NCBI RefSeq assembly: GCF_002237655.1 | Contig: NZ_NOKT01000002.1 | Coordinates: forward strand, 62,001-126,000 | Reading direction: 5' to 3' | DNA from: Streptomyces sp. XY006 | Lineage (GTDB): Bacteria > Actinomycetota > Actinomycetes > Streptomycetales > Streptomycetaceae | DNA: 64,000 nt | Shown here: one piece after another, positions 9,080 to 16,605 of the stretch | Numbering within the stretch: position 1 is the first letter of the stretch | Layout of the letters: the number at the start of each line of letters is the position of its first letter | Translations under genes and position numbers: made by a program | Notes under the pieces: generated by a model | Database searches by the model: none | What the model was told of the DNA's origin: nothing | Seen by the model: the letters and a program-made list of their open reading frames with translations, nothing else

Positions 9080-9451
9080 ATGCCGGAACTCAGCCGTCGC
9101 CGTGCGCTCACCGCCGCGGCCGTTCTCGCCTCGGCGGCCGGCGCCCTGCCCGCCCTCACGCCGGCGGCAGCGGCCGCCGACCCCCACCACGGCGCTCCGC
9201 GGGCCTTCGACGAGGTCTACAAGGGCCGCCGGATACAGGGCCGGCCGGCCACCGGGTCCGGTCACCACCAGCACGGCGCCGGCTACGCGGTGTTCGTCGA
9301 CGGGGTGGAGCTGCATGTGATGCGCAACGCCGACGGCAGCTGGATCAGCGTCGTCAGCCACTACGACCCGGTGCCCACTCCGCGCGCCGCGGCCCGCGCC
9401 GCGGTGGACGAGCTGCAGGGCGCGCCCCTGCTGCCCTTCCCCGCCAACTGA
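9080..9451 (+). CDS. melC1: Tyrosinase co-factor / copper chaperone MelC1
   Basis: 123 residues from an ATG preceded by CCAGGAG. The Tat signal peptide ([22 protein letters not shown], cleavage near AAA-AD) is followed by a His-rich segment ([32 protein letters not shown]). MelC1 binds apo-tyrosinase, loads copper through these histidines and carries the complex out through the Tat pathway, because MelC2 has no signal of its own. It is immediately followed by melC2, 32 bp away, in the classic melC operon order. Confidence 0.93.
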   Translation: MPELSRRRALTAAAVLASAAGALPALTPAAAAADPHHGAPRAFDEVYKGRRIQGRPATGSGHHQHGAGYAVFVDGVELHVMRNADGSWISVVSHYDPVPTPRAAARAAVDELQGAPLLPFPAN

Positions 9452-9483
9452 CGTTCCCCGCACGGCACCTGGAGCACCCGAAC

Positions 9484-10305
9484 ATGGCAGTCCGCAAGAA
9501 CCAGTCCGCCCTGACCGCCGACGAGAAGCGGCGTTTCGTCGCCGCGCTGCTCGCCCTGAAGCGCAGCGGCCGCTACGACGAATTCGTCACGACGCACAAC
9601 GCGTTCATCGTCTCCGACACCGACGACGGCGAGCGCACCGGCCACCGCTCGCCGTCCTTCCTGCCCTGGCACCGAAGATTCCTCCTGGAGTTCGAGCGGG
9701 CGCTGCAGTCGGTGGACGCGTCGGTGACGCTGCCGTACTGGGACTGGACCGTCGACCGTTCGCCGCGTGCCTCGCTGTGGGCGCCCGACTTCCTCGGCGG
9801 GACCGGGCGGGAGCGGGACGGCCGGGTGTCGGACGGGCCGTTCGCCGCGTCCACCGGCAACTGGCCGGTCAACGTGCGCGTCGACGGCCGTACGTTCCTG
9901 CGCCGCTCCCTCGGCACGGCTGTGCGGGAGTTGCCGACCCGGGTGGAGGTGGACTCGGTGCTGGCCATGCCCACGTACGACATGGCGCCCTGGAACAGCG
10001 GCTCGGACGGCTTCCGCAACCACCTCGAAGGCTGGCGTGGCGTCAACCTGCACAACCGCGTCCACGTCTGGGTGGGCGGGCAGATGGCCACCGGGGTCTC
10101 CCCCAACGACCCGGTGTTCTGGCTGCACCACGCCTACATCGACAAGCTGTGGGCCGAGTGGCAGCGGCGGCACCCCGGGTCCGGCTATCTGCCGGCCGCG
10201 GGCACGCCGAACGTGATCGACCTGCGCGAGACGATGCGGCCGTGGCACGACACGAGCCCGGCGGATCTGCTCGACCACACGCCGCACTACACGTTCGACG
10301 CCTGA
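9484..10305 (+). CDS. melC2: Tyrosinase MelC2 (copper monooxygenase, melanin synthesis)
   Basis: 273 residues, the usual length for Streptomyces tyrosinase. All six type-3 copper ligands fall at their known positions: H38 (TTHNAF), H54 (TGHRSP) and H63 (PWHRRF) for CuA; H190 and H194 (NLHNRVHVW) and H216 (WLHHAYID) for CuB. The enzyme hydroxylates monophenols and oxidises diphenols to quinones that polymerise to melanin. There is no signal peptide, so export depends on MelC1 encoded just upstream. An ATG with GGAG upstream sets the start. Confidence 0.95.
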   Translation: MAVRKNQSALTADEKRRFVAALLALKRSGRYDEFVTTHNAFIVSDTDDGERTGHRSPSFLPWHRRFLLEFERALQSVDASVTLPYWDWTVDRSPRASLWAPDFLGGTGRERDGRVSDGPFAASTGNWPVNVRVDGRTFLRRSLGTAVRELPTRVEVDSVLAMPTYDMAPWNSGSDGFRNHLEGWRGVNLHNRVHVWVGGQMATGVSPNDPVFWLHHAYIDKLWAEWQRRHPGSGYLPAAGTPNVIDLRETMRPWHDTSPADLLDHTPHYTFDA

Positions 10306-10327
10306 TCAGACCGGTGCCGACGCCGGA

Positions 10328-11056
10328 TCAGACCGGTGCGCCCGTGCGGCACTCCGGGTGTCCCCAGCCGCTGTCGTTCTTGGCGATCGGCTCGCCGGCC
10401 GCGTACGCGCGGCCGCACTGGCAGCGGCCGGGGAACTTCGCCTTGATCGTGCGCGGGGACCCCTTCGCGGCGGACCCCTTCGCGGCGGACGTCCTGCCGG
10501 TGCGGGCGGCGCCGCCGCGCGCACGGGAGCGCGGGGCCTTGGCCGGGGCGTCCGGGGCGGGCGGCGGCTCGGGCGAGCCGAGACCGCTGCCCGCGGGCTC
10601 CTGCACGGAGGCGGCCTGGCTGGCGGCCCGGTCGGCGAAGTCGTTGAGCCGGTCGCCGTCGACCTGATGGGCGGGCACGTAGCGGAACTCGACCGAGCGG
10701 CCGTCGAGCAGTTCGTCGATGCGCACGACGAGTTCCTGGTTGGCGACCGGCTTGCCGGCGGCCGTCTTCCAGCCGTTGCGCTTCCAGCCGGGCAGCCAGG
10801 TGGTGACGGCCTTCATGGCGTACTGGGAGTCCATCCGGATCTCCAGCGGCACGTCCGGGTCGGTCGCCGCGAGCAGCCGCTCCAGGGCGGTCAGCTCGGC
10901 GACGTTGTTGGTGGCCCTGCCGAGCGGCCCGGCCTCCCAGCGCACCGGGCTCTCGGCCGCGTCGGCCACGACCCAGGCCCAGCCGGCGGGCCCCGGGTTC
11001 CCCTTCGAAGCCCCGTCGCACGCGGCCACCACACGTTCACGCATGGGCTCGATCAT
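10328..11056 (-). CDS. rnhA: Ribonuclease HI with C-terminal Cys/His extension
   Basis: 242 residues. Residues 1-150 are an RNase HI domain that cleaves the RNA strand of RNA-DNA hybrids. The acidic catalytic residues are visible: D14 (ACDGASKGNPGP), E54 (NVAELTAL), D76 (RMDSQYA) and the Asp of NDFADRAA. A Pro/Ala/Lys linker with a duplicated AAKGS element follows. A C-terminal module (KFPGRCQCGRAYAAGEPI..GWGHPEC) has a C-x-C..H-x2-C arrangement that could bind zinc. This differs from the acid-phosphatase fusion of another Streptomyces RNase HI. S. coelicolor SCO7284 appears to be the syntenic counterpart, from memory. Confidence 0.88.
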   Translation of the reverse strand: MIEPMRERVVAACDGASKGNPGPAGWAWVVADAAESPVRWEAGPLGRATNNVAELTALERLLAATDPDVPLEIRMDSQYAMKAVTTWLPGWKRNGWKTAAGKPVANQELVVRIDELLDGRSVEFRYVPAHQVDGDRLNDFADRAASQAASVQEPAGSGLGSPEPPPAPDAPAKAPRSRARGGAARTGRTSAAKGSAAKGSPRTIKAKFPGRCQCGRAYAAGEPIAKNDSGWGHPECRTGAPV

Positions 11057-11096
11057 GCCATGGCCGCCCGGGACGTCCGGCCGGGAGGGGCGGCCC

Positions 11097-11903
11097 CTAC
11101 GACACGTCGGTCAGTTTCGGCATGTCCCCCTCGGTCGTGGTGATGTCGATCAGCGAGAGGTTCGCGCCCTGCGGGTCGCTGATGGCGGCGAACCGGCCGA
11201 ACGGGGTGGTCATCGGGCCGAACCGCAGCACCCCGCCGAGCTCGGTGGCCTTCGCCACGGCGGCGTCGCAGTCCTCGACGGTGAAGTAGACGTTGATGTA
11301 CGGCGGCATCTCGGGCGGGAAGTCGTCCGTCATCCTCATCCGGCCGAGCACGCTGCGTTCGCCGAGGTCGTAGACGCGGAAGTCCATCTCGCCGTCCTCC
11401 ATGTCCTTCTGCCGGTAGGAGAAGACGGCGGGGAAGAACGCGTCGGACTTCTCGGGCTCGCGGGTGAAGACCTCCGCCCAGGCGAAGGCGCCCGGTTCGC
11501 CCATCGCCTGGAAGCCCTCGTGGGTCCCGGCCTGCCAGACGCCGAAGACGACGCCTCCCGGGTCACGGGCCAGGCACATGGTGCCGAAGTCGCCGACCTG
11601 CATCGGCTCCATCAGCACCTCGCCGCCGTGCTCGCGGATCCGGGCGGCGGTGGCGGCGGCGTCCTCGGCCGCGAAGTACAGACACCACTGCGACAGGCCC
11701 TCCTGGCCGTCCTGGCCGGGCATGGGCGGGACGACGGCGGCGACCGCCTTGCCGCCCGCGTAGGCCTCGGTGTAGTTGCCGTACTCCGTCGACGACTCAC
11801 CGAAGGTCCAGCCGAGGAGGTCGCCGTAGAAGCGCTTCGCCCCCTCCAGGTCACTGAACATCGCGTCGGCCCAGCACGGGCTTCCTTCGGGTTGCACGGC
11901 CAT
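11097..11903 (-). CDS. Two-domain VOC (glyoxalase/dioxygenase-fold) protein
   Basis: 268 residues forming two tandem vicinal-oxygen-chelate domains, about 5-125 (SPCWADAMFSDLEGAKRFY) and 135-255 (FAWAEVFTREPEKSDAFF). It resembles the actinobacterial CFP30B-type hypothetical VOC proteins often annotated as hydrolase or glyoxalase. The function is unknown. Metal ligands are not obvious in either half: the first residue positions that usually carry His are occupied by other residues. It follows RNase HI on the same strand with a 40-bp gap. Confidence 0.75.
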   Translation of the reverse strand: MAVQPEGSPCWADAMFSDLEGAKRFYGDLLGWTFGESSTEYGNYTEAYAGGKAVAAVVPPMPGQDGQEGLSQWCLYFAAEDAAATAARIREHGGEVLMEPMQVGDFGTMCLARDPGGVVFGVWQAGTHEGFQAMGEPGAFAWAEVFTREPEKSDAFFPAVFSYRQKDMEDGEMDFRVYDLGERSVLGRMRMTDDFPPEMPPYINVYFTVEDCDAAVAKATELGGVLRFGPMTTPFGRFAAISDPQGANLSLIDITTTEGDMPKLTDVS

Positions 11904-12101
11904 GACTGCGGCCCTCTCCGGACGGGGGAATGGTCCGTTTCCTCACGCTAGTCACCCCGCGGCGGACCCGCGCGCCGAACGGACGGGGGCGGCGCGTGCG
12001 CGAGCGGCGGGTCACACGGAGTGTCCGGCGGGTGTCTTCCGCCGGGCCGCCGGCTGTGCTTGCCTGAGTGCCGTTTCGGTGGCCGGGGCGGGAGTTGCCG
12101 T

Positions 12102-13010
12102 ATGCGAGAGCCGTGGGTCGTGGGAGTGCTGCTGGCCGGGCTGCTGCTCGGTGCGTGCGGGGATCCGGCGTCGGCGCCCGGGGATCCGGCGCCGGCCGCA
12201 CCGCGCGCGTCGGCCCCCACCGAGCAGCGTGCCCCCGCCTCGCCCACCTCCCGCCCCGCGAAGCCGCGCACGGCGCCGCGGGTGCTCTACCTCGGCGACT
12301 CGCTGGCGGTGGAGAACCAGAAGGTCCTCGGCCAGGAGCTGCGCCGGGACCTGCGGGCCCGGTACACCAGCGCCCCCTACTCCGGCACCACGCTCTGCGA
12401 CTACCTGGAGGGCACGGCCGAACGGTCCCTGGTGCCGGCCGCCGACAAGGCCGCCGCGCTGGTGCGCAGGCTGCGGCCCGACGTGGTGGTGCTGCAGTTC
12501 TGGGGGAACTCCTGGGGCTACACGCCGTGCATGGACGGCATCACCCACGACAAGTCCCCGGCGCGGTACTTCACCCGGTACGCCGCCGACGCGCGCCGGC
12601 TCACCGAGCAGATCGCCGCGGCGGGGGACGGTGCGGGCCCGCGGATCGTCTGGGTGGCGCAGGGCCCCGACCCGATCACCCCCGACCGGGTCCGGCGCGT
12701 CAACGCGCTGTACGCGCAGCGGGCCGCGGCCTCCGGCGCGCTGGTGGCCGACGCGGGGCGGGCGGTGAGTCCGGCCGGCGGCCGCTACACCTGGACGCAG
12801 TACCTGCCGTGCACGGCCTTCGAACGCGCCCGACCCGGCTACTGCACCCAGCCCTTACGCGGCCGGACCGCCCTGCACCGCGACGACGACTACCTGCACT
12901 TCTGTCTCGCGCCGACGACGTCCCGGCCGAAGCCCTGCCCGGTGCCCTCCCCGGGCATCCTGCGCATGGCCCGCGAGATCACGAAAACCGTTCGACAGTC
13001 GGCGCGTTGA
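12102..13010 (+). CDS. SGNH/GDSL-type hydrolase, lipoprotein (contains a TTA codon)
   Basis: 302 residues from the ATG at 12102. A short signal with lipobox LLLGAC (Cys near residue 18) is followed by a Pro/Ala/Ser linker. The hydrolase domain opens with block I, VLYLGDSLAVENQ (nucleophile Ser near residue 67). It continues with VVVLQFWGNSWGY (block III Asn), and a DDDYLHFC element near the C-terminus could supply the Asp-x-x-His pair. The family includes esterases and cell-surface O-acetyl hydrolases; the substrate is unknown. Codon 252 (12855-12857) is TTA, making translation dependent on bldA tRNA in Streptomyces. It lies 18 bp upstream of the APH-fold gene. Confidence 0.8.
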   Translation: MREPWVVGVLLAGLLLGACGDPASAPGDPAPAAPRASAPTEQRAPASPTSRPAKPRTAPRVLYLGDSLAVENQKVLGQELRRDLRARYTSAPYSGTTLCDYLEGTAERSLVPAADKAAALVRRLRPDVVVLQFWGNSWGYTPCMDGITHDKSPARYFTRYAADARRLTEQIAAAGDGAGPRIVWVAQGPDPITPDRVRRVNALYAQRAAASGALVADAGRAVSPAGGRYTWTQYLPCTAFERARPGYCTQPLRGRTALHRDDDYLHFCLAPTTSRPKPCPVPSPGILRMAREITKTVRQSAR

Positions 13011-13028
13011 CCGGTCCAATGGGGCGTC

Positions 13029-13919
13029 ATGGGCGTGGTACGGATGCATGCGGACGAGGTCGACCTCGATGTCCGGCTCGTCGGCCGGCTGGTCGCCGAG
13101 CGGTTCCCCCGGTGGGCGGGGCTGCCCCTGCGGCGGGTGGAGTCCTCCGGCTCCGAGAACGCCATGTTCCGCCTGGGCCCCGACAAGGTCGTACGGCTGC
13201 CCCGGCATCCCCGCGCCGTCGACGCCATCACGCACGAACTGCGCTGGCTGCCCCGGCTGGGTCCGGCCCTGCCCGCCGCCGCGCCGGAGCCCCTGGGACG
13301 GGGCGAGCCCGGCGCGGACTTCCCGTGGCCCTGGTCGGTGTACCGCTGGCTGGACGGCCGCAATCCGGTGCCCGGGGCGCTCGACGCGCCCGAGCCGCTG
13401 GCCCGGGACCTGGCGTCGTACGTCAGGGCCCTGCGCCGGATCGACGCGTCGGACGGGCCGGCGGGCTACCGGGGCGGGCCCCTGGCGGCCCGGGACGGTG
13501 CCGTGCGGGAGGCGCTCACGCGGCTGGCCGGGCGGGTCGACACCGCGGCGGTGGCCCGCCGGTGGGAGGAGGCTCTCGCCGCCCCGGAGCACTCCGGGCC
13601 GCCGGTGTGGGCGCACGGCGATCTGATGGCCGGGAACCTCCTGGTGCGGGACGGGCGCCTGAGCGCCGTGATCGACTACGGCACGGTCGGCGTCGGTGAT
13701 CCCGCCGTCGACCTGATCAGCGCGTGGTGCGTGCTGCCCGCGCGGCTGCGCGGCCTCTTCCGCGAGGCCGTGGGGGCCGGGGAGGCCGAGTGGGCGCGCG
13801 GCCGGGGCTGGGCCCTGTCGATCGCGGTCATCGCTCTGCCGTACTACTGGGAGACGAACCCGCCGGTCGCGGAGAACTCCCGGCACGTGATCGCCGAGAT
13901 CCTGGCCGAGACCGCGTGA
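13029..13919 (+). CDS. Aminoglycoside phosphotransferase-family kinase
   Basis: 296 residues. The APH/choline-kinase fold is clear from WAHGDLMAGNLLV (catalytic loop, H-G-D-x-x-x-x-N) and AVIDYGTVGVGDPAVDL (metal-binding Asp). The start is the ATG at 13029; a second ATG at 13044 is possible. Members phosphorylate antibiotics or cellular small molecules, and this one belongs to the large group of actinobacterial chromosomal homologues with no proven resistance role. It is probably cotranscribed with the SGNH lipoprotein gene just upstream. Confidence 0.82.
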   Translation: MGVVRMHADEVDLDVRLVGRLVAERFPRWAGLPLRRVESSGSENAMFRLGPDKVVRLPRHPRAVDAITHELRWLPRLGPALPAAAPEPLGRGEPGADFPWPWSVYRWLDGRNPVPGALDAPEPLARDLASYVRALRRIDASDGPAGYRGGPLAARDGAVREALTRLAGRVDTAAVARRWEEALAAPEHSGPPVWAHGDLMAGNLLVRDGRLSAVIDYGTVGVGDPAVDLISAWCVLPARLRGLFREAVGAGEAEWARGRGWALSIAVIALPYYWETNPPVAENSRHVIAEILAETA

Positions 13920-13920
13920 C

Positions 13921-13967
13921 CGCCCCACGGACCCGAGCGGGTGCGTGGGGCGGACCCGAGCGGGTCC
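13921..13967. terminator. Double hairpin between convergent genes
   Basis: Two adjacent stems lie between the convergent phosphotransferase and VOC genes. One spans 13921-13952 (CGCCCCACG pairing with CGTGGGGCG around an inner ACCCG/CGGGT stem). The second is 13952-13967 (GGACCCG-AG-CGGGTCC). This fits a bidirectional terminator without a U-tract. Confidence 0.55.
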
Positions 13968-13997
13968 ACCCCGCCCCGCGGCCACGCCGGGGTCCCG

Positions 13998-14480
13998 TCA
14001 CTCGCCCGCGTACGCCCTCTCCAGCGCGGCGATGTCGAACTTGCTCATGGCCATGAACGCCGTCGTGACGCGGGCCGCCTTCGCCGGGTCCGGGTCGGTG
14101 AGCATCTCGTCGAGCCGGTCCGGCACGACCTGCCAGGACACGCCGTACTTGTCCTTGAGCCAGCCGCAGGGGCCGGGCTCGCCGCCGTTCTCGGTGAGCC
14201 GGGTCCAGTAGTAGTCGATCTCCTCCTGGTCCTCGCAGAAGATCATGAAGGAGACCGCCTCGTTGAAGCGGAACTGCGGGCCGCCGTTGAGCCCGAGGAA
14301 CTTGTGGCCGTTGGCCGTGAACTCGACCGTCATCACGCTGCCGGCGGGCTGCGGCGCGCCCTCGGGGTAGCGCGCGACCTTGCCGATGCTGGAGTTCTTG
14401 AAGATCGAGACGTAGTGGTGGGCCGCCTCCTCGGCCTGGCCGTCGAACCAGAGACACGTGGTGAAGCCGTCGGTCGCCAT
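13998..14480 (-). CDS. VOC / PhnB-like protein (3-demethylubiquinone-9 3-methyltransferase-type domain)
   Basis: 160 residues from the ATG at 14480. A single VOC-fold domain of the PhnB / '3-dmu-9_3-mt' type is recognisable from [51 protein letters not shown] and [12 protein letters not shown]. Despite the Pfam name, these proteins are not proven methyltransferases. The C-terminal [17 protein letters not shown] is typical. It is divergent from clpP3, and the PopR operator lies in the shared upstream region. Confidence 0.8.
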   Translation of the reverse strand: MATDGFTTCLWFDGQAEEAAHHYVSIFKNSSIGKVARYPEGAPQPAGSVMTVEFTANGHKFLGLNGGPQFRFNEAVSFMIFCEDQEEIDYYWTRLTENGGEPGPCGWLKDKYGVSWQVVPDRLDEMLTDPDPAKAARVTTAFMAMSKFDIAALERAYAGE

Positions 14481-14587
14481 GGGGTCCTCCCGGAGCGTGG
14501 ATCGCTGTCGTCTGTGTCGACCCCGCGGCGCCCCGGAACTCATCGGTGCCCGGGGACATCCGCCGGGCGAAACCGAGAACGGGGTCC

Positions 14588-14617
14588 TCTGCCCGCAGCG
14601 GATCTGCCGAGGGCAGA
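14588..14617. promoter_or_regulatory. PopR operator: one perfect box plus an adjacent imperfect box
   Basis: The palindrome TCTGCC-GAG-GGCAGA at 14603-14617 exactly matches the published PopR binding consensus TCTGCC-N3-GGCAGA of the Streptomyces lividans clpP3P4 operon (recalled from the literature). Exactly 15 bp upstream, at 14588-14602, is TCTGCC-CGC-AGCGGA, with one perfect half and 4 of 6 matches in the other. The perfect box lies 73 bp before the clpP3 start, and popR itself is encoded downstream of clpP4. Confidence 0.85.
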
Positions 14618-14689
14618 GAAAGCGGCTGCCCCTGCCGTCCGGGGCCGACAGTGGGGTCGACGGCGCTTCCGCGACCACGAGGAGAACCG

Positions 14690-15331
14690 ATGACCCCACT
14701 CACGACACTTGCCCCGAGGGCGGAGGAGGGCGACACCCCTCCGACCCGCTTCGACGACCAGCTGGCCGCCCGGCTGCTCGCCCAGCGCATCGTGCTGCTG
14801 GGCACCCAGGTCGACGAGGTCTCCGCCAACCGGGTCTGCGCCCAGCTGCTGATCCTGTCGGCGGAGGACCCGCGCACCGACATCAGCCTGTACATCAACA
14901 GCCCCGGCGGCGCGGTGCACGCGGGTCTCGCCATCTACGACACGATGCGGCTCGTCCCGAACGACGTGTCGACCCTGGCCCTGGGCTTCGCGGCCAGCAT
15001 GGGCCAGTTCCTGCTCAGCGTCGGCGCACCCGGCAAGCGGTACGCCCTGCCGAACGCGCGCATCATGATGCACCAGCCGTCCGCGGGCATCGGCGGCACC
15101 ACCGCCGACATCGAGATCCAGGCCCAGAACCTGGAGTTCACCAAGCGGACCATCGAGCGGATCACCGCCGAGCACACCGGGCAGAGCCCGGAGACCATCT
15201 CCCGCGACGGCGACCGGGACCGCTGGTTCACGGCCGAGGAGGCCAGGGAGTACGGCATGGTGGACCGGGTCGTGGACTCCCTCGCGGATGTCGTCCCGGC
15301 TTCGGCACGACCCAGGATGGGGCTGCGGTGA
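14690..15331 (+). CDS. clpP3: ATP-dependent Clp protease proteolytic subunit ClpP3
   Basis: 213-residue serine peptidase subunit. The catalytic triad is intact: Ser in GFAASMGQF, His in [11 protein letters not shown] and Asp in [11 protein letters not shown]. The YINSPGG oxyanion/core segment is present. It forms the barrel chamber of Clp proteases with an AAA+ partner. The ATG at 14690 has a GAGGAGA ribosome-binding site. It is translationally coupled to clpP4 (TGATG overlap). In Streptomyces, clpP3P4 are induced when clpP1P2 fail, through the activator PopR; the matching operator is upstream. Confidence 0.93.
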   Translation: MTPLTTLAPRAEEGDTPPTRFDDQLAARLLAQRIVLLGTQVDEVSANRVCAQLLILSAEDPRTDISLYINSPGGAVHAGLAIYDTMRLVPNDVSTLALGFAASMGQFLLSVGAPGKRYALPNARIMMHQPSAGIGGTTADIEIQAQNLEFTKRTIERITAEHTGQSPETISRDGDRDRWFTAEEAREYGMVDRVVDSLADVVPASARPRMGLR

Positions 15332-15933
15332 TGGGGAGCTACACGATTCCGAACGTCATCGAGCGGACCCCGCAGGGCGAACGGTCCTTCGACGTCTTCA
15401 GCCGGCTGCTGAACGAGCGGATCATCTTCCTCGGCACCGAGATCGACGACGGCGTCGCCAACGTCGTCATCGCGCAGCTGCTGCACCTGGAGTCGTCGGC
15501 GCCGGAGACGGAGATCGCCGTCTACATCAACTCCCCCGGCGGCTCGTTCACGTCGCTCATGGCCATCTACGACACCATGTCGTTCGTGCGGGCGCCCATC
15601 TCGACGTGCTGCGTCGGGCAGGCGGCCTCCACCGCCGCCGTGCTGCTGGCCGGCGGGGACCCCGGCCGGCGGTTCGTGCTGGAGCACGCGCGCGTGCTGC
15701 TCGGCCAGCCGGCCACCGGCGGGCAGCGCGGCATGGTCTCCGACCTTGCCCTGCAGGCCAAGGAGATGGTGCGGATCCGCTCCCAGGTGGAGGAGGTGCT
15801 GGCGCGGCACACGCACCACGACGTGGCGACCCTGCGGGCCGACATGGACCGCGACAAGGTGTTCACCGCCCAGGAGGCGGTGGCCTACGGGCTGGCCGAC
15901 GAGGTGCTCAGCCGGCGCCCGCAGCTGGTCTGA
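15331..15933 (+). CDS. clpP4: Clp protease subunit ClpP4, lacking the catalytic histidine
   Basis: 200 residues, starting in the TGATG that ends clpP3. The ClpP fold is complete ([30 protein letters not shown]). The nucleophile Ser is kept (GQAASTAAV), as is the Asp ([11 protein letters not shown]). Where ClpP has M-H-Q-P with the catalytic His, this protein has LLGQPATGG, so the His is Gly. It is therefore predicted to be inactive on its own and to work as a structural or modulatory partner of ClpP3 in a mixed barrel, like the ClpR subunits of cyanobacteria and plastids. Convergent with popR, 19 bp apart. Confidence 0.92.
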   Translation: MGSYTIPNVIERTPQGERSFDVFSRLLNERIIFLGTEIDDGVANVVIAQLLHLESSAPETEIAVYINSPGGSFTSLMAIYDTMSFVRAPISTCCVGQAASTAAVLLAGGDPGRRFVLEHARVLLGQPATGGQRGMVSDLALQAKEMVRIRSQVEEVLARHTHHDVATLRADMDRDKVFTAQEAVAYGLADEVLSRRPQLV

Positions 15934-15952
15934 GGCGCCGGCCGGGGCCGGC

Positions 15953-16459
15953 TCAGGCGGCCAGGCACAGTCCGTCGAACGACGAGGTGGACGCCCCGCG
16001 GCGGCCGCTGCCCGCGTACCGGGAGGTGGCGCGGGTCAGTTCGCCCTGGGCCCGGGACAGCAGGTCGCCCAGGCCCAGCCCGAGCGCGCGGGCGGCGGCC
16101 GCGAGGACCTCCGAGGAGGCCTCCTTGCGGCCGCGCTCCACTTCCGACAGGTACGGCATGGAGATCCGCGCCGCGTCGGCGACGTCCTTCAGCGTGCGCT
16201 CCTGCGCGAGGCGTTCCCGGCGCAGGACGTCCCCGACCAGGTCCCGCCACAGGGGCTCCTTCGCGGCGGGAGCCGCAGGCGGCCCCTGGCGCGGCGGGGC
16301 CGCGGCGGGCCGGTTACCGTGGGGCCGGGCGCCGTGGGGCCGGTCGCCGTGGGGCCGGTCGCCGTGGGGCCGGGCGCCGTGGGGCCGGTCGCCGTGGGGC
16401 CGGTCGCCGGTCGGACGCAGGGGAATGACGCGGGCTTCGTTCGGCACGTGATCGGTCAC
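15953..16459 (-). CDS. popR: PopR, XRE-family transcriptional regulator of clpP3-clpP4
   Basis: 168 residues from a GTG at 16459. Residues about 17-50 are seven RPHG-type pentapeptide repeats. A Pro/Ala linker follows. The XRE helix-turn-helix spans about 75-130 (RRERLAQERTLKDVADAARISMPYLSEVERGRKEASSEV). The extreme C-terminus is GLCLAA; two terminal alanines are the degradation signal known for PopR, which ClpP1P2 destroys so that clpP3P4 stay off. The gene sits directly after clpP4 in opposite orientation, as in S. lividans and S. coelicolor. The long RPHG repeat tract is the unusual part. Confidence 0.9.
   Translation of the reverse strand: MTDHVPNEARVIPLRPTGDRPHGDRPHGARPHGDRPHGDRPHGARPHGNRPAAAPPRQGPPAAPAAKEPLWRDLVGDVLRRERLAQERTLKDVADAARISMPYLSEVERGRKEASSEVLAAAARALGLGLGDLLSRAQGELTRATSRYAGSGRRGASTSSFDGLCLAA
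16317..16406. repeat. Six tandem 15-bp repeats inside popR
   Basis: Six copies of CCGTGGGGCCGG(T/G)CG run without gaps from 16317 to 16406. They encode RPHGD or RPHGA on the minus strand, and an extra degenerate copy gives RPHGN. The D/D/A order repeats twice, so a 45-bp unit was itself duplicated. The length is a multiple of 3, so copy-number change keeps the reading frame. Confidence 0.9.
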
Positions 16460-16527
16460 CGCTCCAGCCTAGGAACCCCCGCCGGGAGCGGAAGGGCCCG
16501 GCGTTCCGCTCTCGGTGAATTCGGTGG

Positions 16528-16552
16528 GCATGATGCGCGTCCTTCCGGGTAC
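16528..16552 (+). promoter_or_regulatory. Candidate SigB-type promoter upstream of sigL-like gene
   Basis: GCAT (16528-16531), a 15-bp spacer and GGGTAC (16547-16552) fit the SigB/F/G-group consensus GNNT-N14-16-GGGTA(C/T) of Streptomyces. It lies 54 bp before the sigma factor start, which suggests that the gene is read by its own or a related sigma factor. Confidence 0.5.
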
Positions 16553-16605
16553 CCGCAACCCGGGAGTACCTATGCAGATGTCCGCCATGACTGTCGGGAG
16601 AGGTA

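Noticed and set aside
10300..10342. Direct repeat GATCAGACCGGTG at the end of melC2 and rnhA
   Set aside because: It is short, two copies only, at a convergent gene junction; no sign of a mobile element or site-specific recombination.
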